Source of the DNA: Pleurocapsa sp. MO_226.B13
GTDB taxonomy: Bacteria; Cyanobacteriota; Cyanobacteriia; Cyanobacteriales; Xenococcaceae
Direction: 5' to 3'
Assembly: GCA_030064795.1 (NCBI GenBank)
Contig: JASJEI010000461.1
Location: 1-8,727, forward strand
DNA length: 8,727 bases
Positions 5,714 through 8,727 of this stretch are shown here, piece after piece (positions within the stretch are counted from its first letter, which is position 1; each line of letters opens with the position of its first letter). Position numbers and translations under genes: made by a program. The notes below the pieces were generated by a model that made no database searches, was not told the origin of the DNA, and saw only the letters and a list, made by a program, of their open reading frames with translations.

Positions 5714-8476
5714 ATGCCAGATTCATTAAATTTTCAGGTTAACAACCAAAACCACAACACCAAATGCGATCCAGGTACGAGTTTATTGAGTTTACTCCGC
5801 GATTTAGGATATGCGGGAGTGCATCGCGTCTGCGAGTCGGGAGACTGCGGTAGTTGTACGGTATGGTTGGATGATAAGCCCATTCATAGCTGTATTTATC
5901 CTGCGATGCGGGCGGATGGACATCAGATAACTACCATTGAGGGATTAGAGAATGGCAAGCTATCCCCCATGCAGCAAGCCTTTCTAGATAAACAGGGTTT
6001 TCAGTGTGGTTACTGTACCCCTGGAATGATTATGACCGCAAGCAAGTTAGAGTATGAATCAGAAGCAGAATTAAAGGCAGAATTAGAAGGTAATCTCTGT
6101 CGCTGTACTGGTTACGAGGCAATTATCGAGAGTATTCTCCACTGCGGTAAAGATAGTTCAGTTGAACCCATAACTGCTAAAGATGGACAGGTAGGCAAAG
6201 ACGTTCCCAAACAGGATGGCCCCGATATTGTTACGGGAAAACCAGTATACACCGCCGACTGGTCGCCGTCAGGCTTATTACATCTTAAAGTATTGCGATC
6301 GCACTATCCTCATGCCAGAATTCGCAGTATTAATCCGGCAAAAGCAGAAGCCTTAGCGGGGGTTGAAGCTGTTTTTACCCATAAAGATGTTCCTCGACGG
6401 GCTTATAGTACCGCAGGACATGGCGCACCAGTACCCGATCCTTTAGACCATTACATATTAGATAATAAAGTTAGGTTTATTGGCGATCGCGTTGCAGCAG
6501 TTGTCGCCGAGACGGAAGCGATCGCAGCTAAGGCTTGTGAGTTAATTGAGGTCGATTATGAAATTTTACCTCATGTAATTAACCCTGAAGAAGCAATGCA
6601 GGGAAAGGTAGTAATTCACGACGAACCAGAATCGAGTCAGATACACGATGCAGCCCATAATATTGCAGGGGAAGTAGCTTTAGCCAAAGGTGACTTAGAA
6701 GCGGGATTTGCCGAAGCCGATTTAATTGTCGAAAATACTTATATCTTACCCGCAGTACAGCACGTTCATTTAGAACCACACGTCAGTATTAGCTGGTTTG
6801 ATAAGAATGATATTTTAACAGTCCGTTCCAGTACTCAAGTACCATTTCACTGTCGAAGATTGCTATCGGAACTGTTCGATCTACCCAAAGAAAAGATTCG
6901 GGTTTATAAACCACAGCTAGGGGGTGGATTTGGTAACAAACAGGAAATATTAAGCGAAGACTTATGTGTCTTGGCAACTTTAAAAACAGGTAAGCCAGTC
7001 CAGTGGCGGTTCACCAGAGAAGAAGAATTTACTGCCACTAATAGCCGTCACGCAATGAATATTCATCTCAAAACAGGGGTGAAAAAAGATGGTACGTTGA
7101 CCGCACAGGAAATGAAAGCAATTTCTAATACGGGGGCGTATGGCAATCATGGAGAAACAGTTGTTTTCTTAACGGGTTGTTTCCCTCTGGGTTTATATCG
7201 CTGTGCCAACCAAGCCTATACAGGAACGGTAGTTTATACCAATACCATGCCCGCAGGGGCGTTTCGGGGTTATGGGGCGACTCAAGGTACATTTGCCATG
7301 GAATCCCAACTGGACGAAATTGCGAGGAAATTAAATATCGATCCGATAAAGTTGCGTCGGCAAAACTTAATTACTGCTGAAGACGAAATTCTCATTGGTA
7401 GAGAAGAACATTTCCATATTATCGGTAGTTACGCCCTCGATGAATGTATTGAAAAAGTTACCCAGGCGTTAGATTACGATCCAAACCAACAGCCCGCAAC
7501 CGAAGGACACATCAAACGCGGTGTGGGTTTTGCTGCGACGATGCAAGCCAGTGGTTTAGCTAAGATTCATCTCGCCACTGTGAAAATATCTTTGATGCCC
7601 GATGGACTATACGAACTGCGAACGGGTTCGGTTGATGTAGGTACGGGTTCGGATACATCCCTACGACAGATAGCAGCCCAGGTTTTAGGAACAACGGTAG
7701 AGAAAATAACCATTATTACCGCCGATACCCAAAAAACTCCCTTTGATGCAGGTTCTTATGCCTCCGCTACGGCATTTATTTCGGGACAAGCGGTAAATTT
7801 AGCAGCCCAAAAATTGCGATCGCACCTCCTACAAATTGCAGCAGGAGAGATGGAGGTAGATTCTAGCGAACTAGAATTAACTGAAGATCGGGTTTCTAGT
7901 TCTTCTAGCAAACTAACTCTGCCACAACTGGCAAAAGCAGCCACAGAAAGAGGGGAATCATTAGAGATACAATTAGAACATACCAGCGATCGCGCTTCTC
8001 TTACCTTTGCCTTTCTGGGTGCAGAAGTAGAAGTAGATACCGAAACAGGCAGAATAACTGTCTTAAGATGTGCCGAGGCGATCGATATCGGCAAGGCGAT
8101 TAATCCTCGTATCTGTCGCGGACAGGCTACAGGAGGTTTGGTAATGGGTTTAGGATACGCCCTTGCCGAAGAACTACGCTTTGACGAACAGGGTAAAATA
8201 CTCAACCCATACTTGCGTACCTATCGCATTCCTGCTGCTTCCGATGTGCCACCTTTGGAAATATTTTTAATCGAAAAAGCCGATCCTTATGGCCCTTTTG
8301 GTGCTAAGGGGATCGGTGAAATAGGTACAAACTGCACCGCACCAGCGATCGCTAATGCTGTGGCAAATGCTACGGGAGTAAGATTAAGACAATTACCAAT
8401 GATTCCCGAACGAGTCTGGATGGCAATGCAACAAGCAGAGGAAGCAGAGAAAGCAGAGAAAGCAGAGGAACTTTAG
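5714..8476 (+). CDS. Fused [2Fe-2S]/molybdopterin subunit of a xanthine dehydrogenase-family enzyme (XdhD/Mop-like)
   Basis: A 920-residue catalytic subunit of a cytosolic molybdenum hydroxylase. Domain order: plant-type ferredoxin [2Fe-2S] domain (~1-78; Cys40, 45, 48, 60), second [2Fe-2S] domain (~80-150; Cys98, 101, 129, 131), then the two Mo-pterin domains (~165-900). Mo-site motifs are TQ (Gln375, matching bovine Gln767), GGGFGNK (403-409), AFRGYGATQ (516-524; Arg518 matches bovine Arg880) and GAKGIGE with the catalytic base Glu869 (bovine Glu1261). Bovine Glu802 is replaced by Gln410, so xanthine is not assured as substrate. Fusion of Fe-S and Mo parts with a separate FAD subunit is the layout of E. 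coli YgfM/XdhD; D. gigas Mop has the same fusion without FAD. The last ~14 residues come from a 9-nt tandem repeat. No XdhC-type maturation gene is in the window. Confidence 0.94.
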   Translation: MPDSLNFQVNNQNHNTKCDPGTSLLSLLRDLGYAGVHRVCESGDCGSCTVWLDDKPIHSCIYPAMRADGHQITTIEGLENGKLSPMQQAFLDKQGFQCGYCTPGMIMTASKLEYESEAELKAELEGNLCRCTGYEAIIESILHCGKDSSVEPITAKDGQVGKDVPKQDGPDIVTGKPVYTADWSPSGLLHLKVLRSHYPHARIRSINPAKAEALAGVEAVFTHKDVPRRAYSTAGHGAPVPDPLDHYILDNKVRFIGDRVAAVVAETEAIAAKACELIEVDYEILPHVINPEEAMQGKVVIHDEPESSQIHDAAHNIAGEVALAKGDLEAGFAEADLIVENTYILPAVQHVHLEPHVSISWFDKNDILTVRSSTQVPFHCRRLLSELFDLPKEKIRVYKPQLGGGFGNKQEILSEDLCVLATLKTGKPVQWRFTREEEFTATNSRHAMNIHLKTGVKKDGTLTAQEMKAISNTGAYGNHGETVVFLTGCFPLGLYRCANQAYTGTVVYTNTMPAGAFRGYGATQGTFAMESQLDEIARKLNIDPIKLRRQNLITAEDEILIGREEHFHIIGSYALDECIEKVTQALDYDPNQQPATEGHIKRGVGFAATMQASGLAKIHLATVKISLMPDGLYELRTGSVDVGTGSDTSLRQIAAQVLGTTVEKITIITADTQKTPFDAGSYASATAFISGQAVNLAAQKLRSHLLQIAAGEMEVDSSELELTEDRVSSSSSKLTLPQLAKAATERGESLEIQLEHTSDRASLTFAFLGAEVEVDTETGRITVLRCAEAIDIGKAINPRICRGQATGGLVMGLGYALAEELRFDEQGKILNPYLRTYRIPAASDVPPLEIFLIEKADPYGPFGAKGIGEIGTNCTAPAIANAVANATGVRLRQLPMIPERVWMAMQQAEEAEKAEKAEEL
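8435..8470 (+). repeat. 9-nt tandem repeat forming the C-terminal tail
   Basis: Four in-frame units: GCAGAGGAA, GCAGAGAAA, GCAGAGAAA, GCAGAGGAA. They encode AEE-AEK-AEK-AEE just before the final Leu and the stop. The tail lies past the last conserved family motif (PERVWMAMQ) and is probably a disordered or helical charged extension that varies in length between strains. Confidence 0.85.
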
Positions 8477-8644
8477 AATGTAATTGGCAGATAATTGCAT
8501 TGTTCCAATCAACCAGACAATCGATGAGTACGAACAACAAAATTACCCGACCTTGTGACGTTTTTCTAGAATCTCCTGGTTGTCTACTGGCTGACTTTTC
8601 ACGGGATCTTTTTTTCAATAAAGCGATCGCTAAACCACCGATTC

Positions 8645-8708
8645 CCCAAGGCTTATTTTCCCGTTATCGATTGTCATTAAGCCAAAATTATTGAAAATAA
8701 GCCTTGGG
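8645..8708. repeat. Long inverted repeat with 16-bp arms
   Basis: CCCAAGGCTTATTTTC (8645-8660) is repeated as an exact reverse complement at 8693-8708, with a 32-nt spacer. It lies 168 bp past the hydroxylase stop. No T-run follows either arm, so it is not a typical intrinsic terminator. It could be the ends of a very small non-autonomous element or a repeat-derived hairpin. The stretch between the stop codon and this repeat (8477-8644) holds only a weak AT-rich hairpin (8477-8501) and no gene I can support. Confidence 0.7.
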
Positions 8709-8727
8709 AGGAAATCCAGTTCTGGAG

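Larger units (their letters stand above)
4015..8630. repeat. HIP1 octamers (GCGATCGC)
   Basis: Ten exact GCGATCGC sites lie in this span, starting at 4015, 4366, 5340, 6295, 6483, 6518, 7816, 7986, 8345 and 8623. One more is at 417-424. HIP1 over-representation is a hallmark of many cyanobacterial genomes and is the main evidence for the source organism. None occurs from 425 to 4014. Confidence 0.95.

Noticed and set aside
7860..7877. ATTCTAG-CGAA-CTAGAAT inverted repeat
   Set aside because: A 7-bp repeat within conserved coding sequence with no other support; likely chance.
7756..8205. Minus-strand ORF of 149 codons
   Set aside because: Antisense to the conserved molybdopterin domain; Ser/Ala-rich with no recognisable fold.
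8477..8501. AT-rich hairpin right after the hydroxylase stop, as terminator
   Set aside because: The 9-bp stem holds a G-U pair, is very AT-rich and no T-run follows, so it is too weak to call.
8500..8694. Plus-strand ORF of 64 codons after the hydroxylase gene
   Set aside because: No ribosome binding site and no recognisable motif; it ends inside the downstream inverted repeat, so it is probably chance.

Overview
The window most likely comes from a cyanobacterium. The octamer GCGATCGC (HIP1, the highly iterated palindrome of cyanobacteria) occurs 11 times. Several short dispersed or tandem repeats of the kind common in cyanobacterial genomes are also present. The exact genus cannot be read from the sequence. 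No RNA gene, CRISPR array, complete insertion sequence or replication origin was seen.

Layout. Positions 1-181 are non-coding and hold five copies of a 7-nt repeat. Positions 182-688 (minus) encode a small unrecognised membrane protein. Two unrecognised genes are then divergently transcribed from an 86-bp AT-rich spacer: a basic protein (828-1637, minus) and an acidic-tailed protein (1727-3127, plus). This AT-rich block contains no HIP1 site for about 3.6 kb and may be a later arrival. Positions 3219-4634 (minus) encode an NCS2/AzgA-type purine permease. A 135-bp spacer with a GTATAC-T-GTATAC element separates it from a divergent pair of plus-strand genes: an FAD subunit (4770-5633) and a fused [2Fe-2S]/molybdopterin subunit (5714-8476) of a xanthine dehydrogenase-family molybdenum hydroxylase. 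The last 250 bp hold a long inverted repeat and no convincing gene.

How the genes fit together. The permease and the two hydroxylase genes look like one functional unit. It would take up purine bases, then hydroxylate the heterocycle with electrons passing Mo -> two [2Fe-2S] -> FAD, perhaps so that purines serve as a nitrogen source. From established knowledge, the split into FAD protein plus Fe-S/Mo fusion next to an NCS2 permease resembles the E. coli ygfM-xdhD-ghxQ neighbourhood. The residue at the position of bovine Glu802 is Gln, so the true substrate is open.

The most distinctive observations are: a 48-bp inverted-repeat element inserted in frame inside the FAD-subunit gene; a perfect 32-bp palindrome between the two hydroxylase genes; a stop codon that arises inside a hexanucleotide repeat at the end of the 1727 gene; and the HIP1-free divergent pair of orphan genes. 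I found no feature that proves a new defence or mobile system. The orphan pair is the best candidate for something undescribed.
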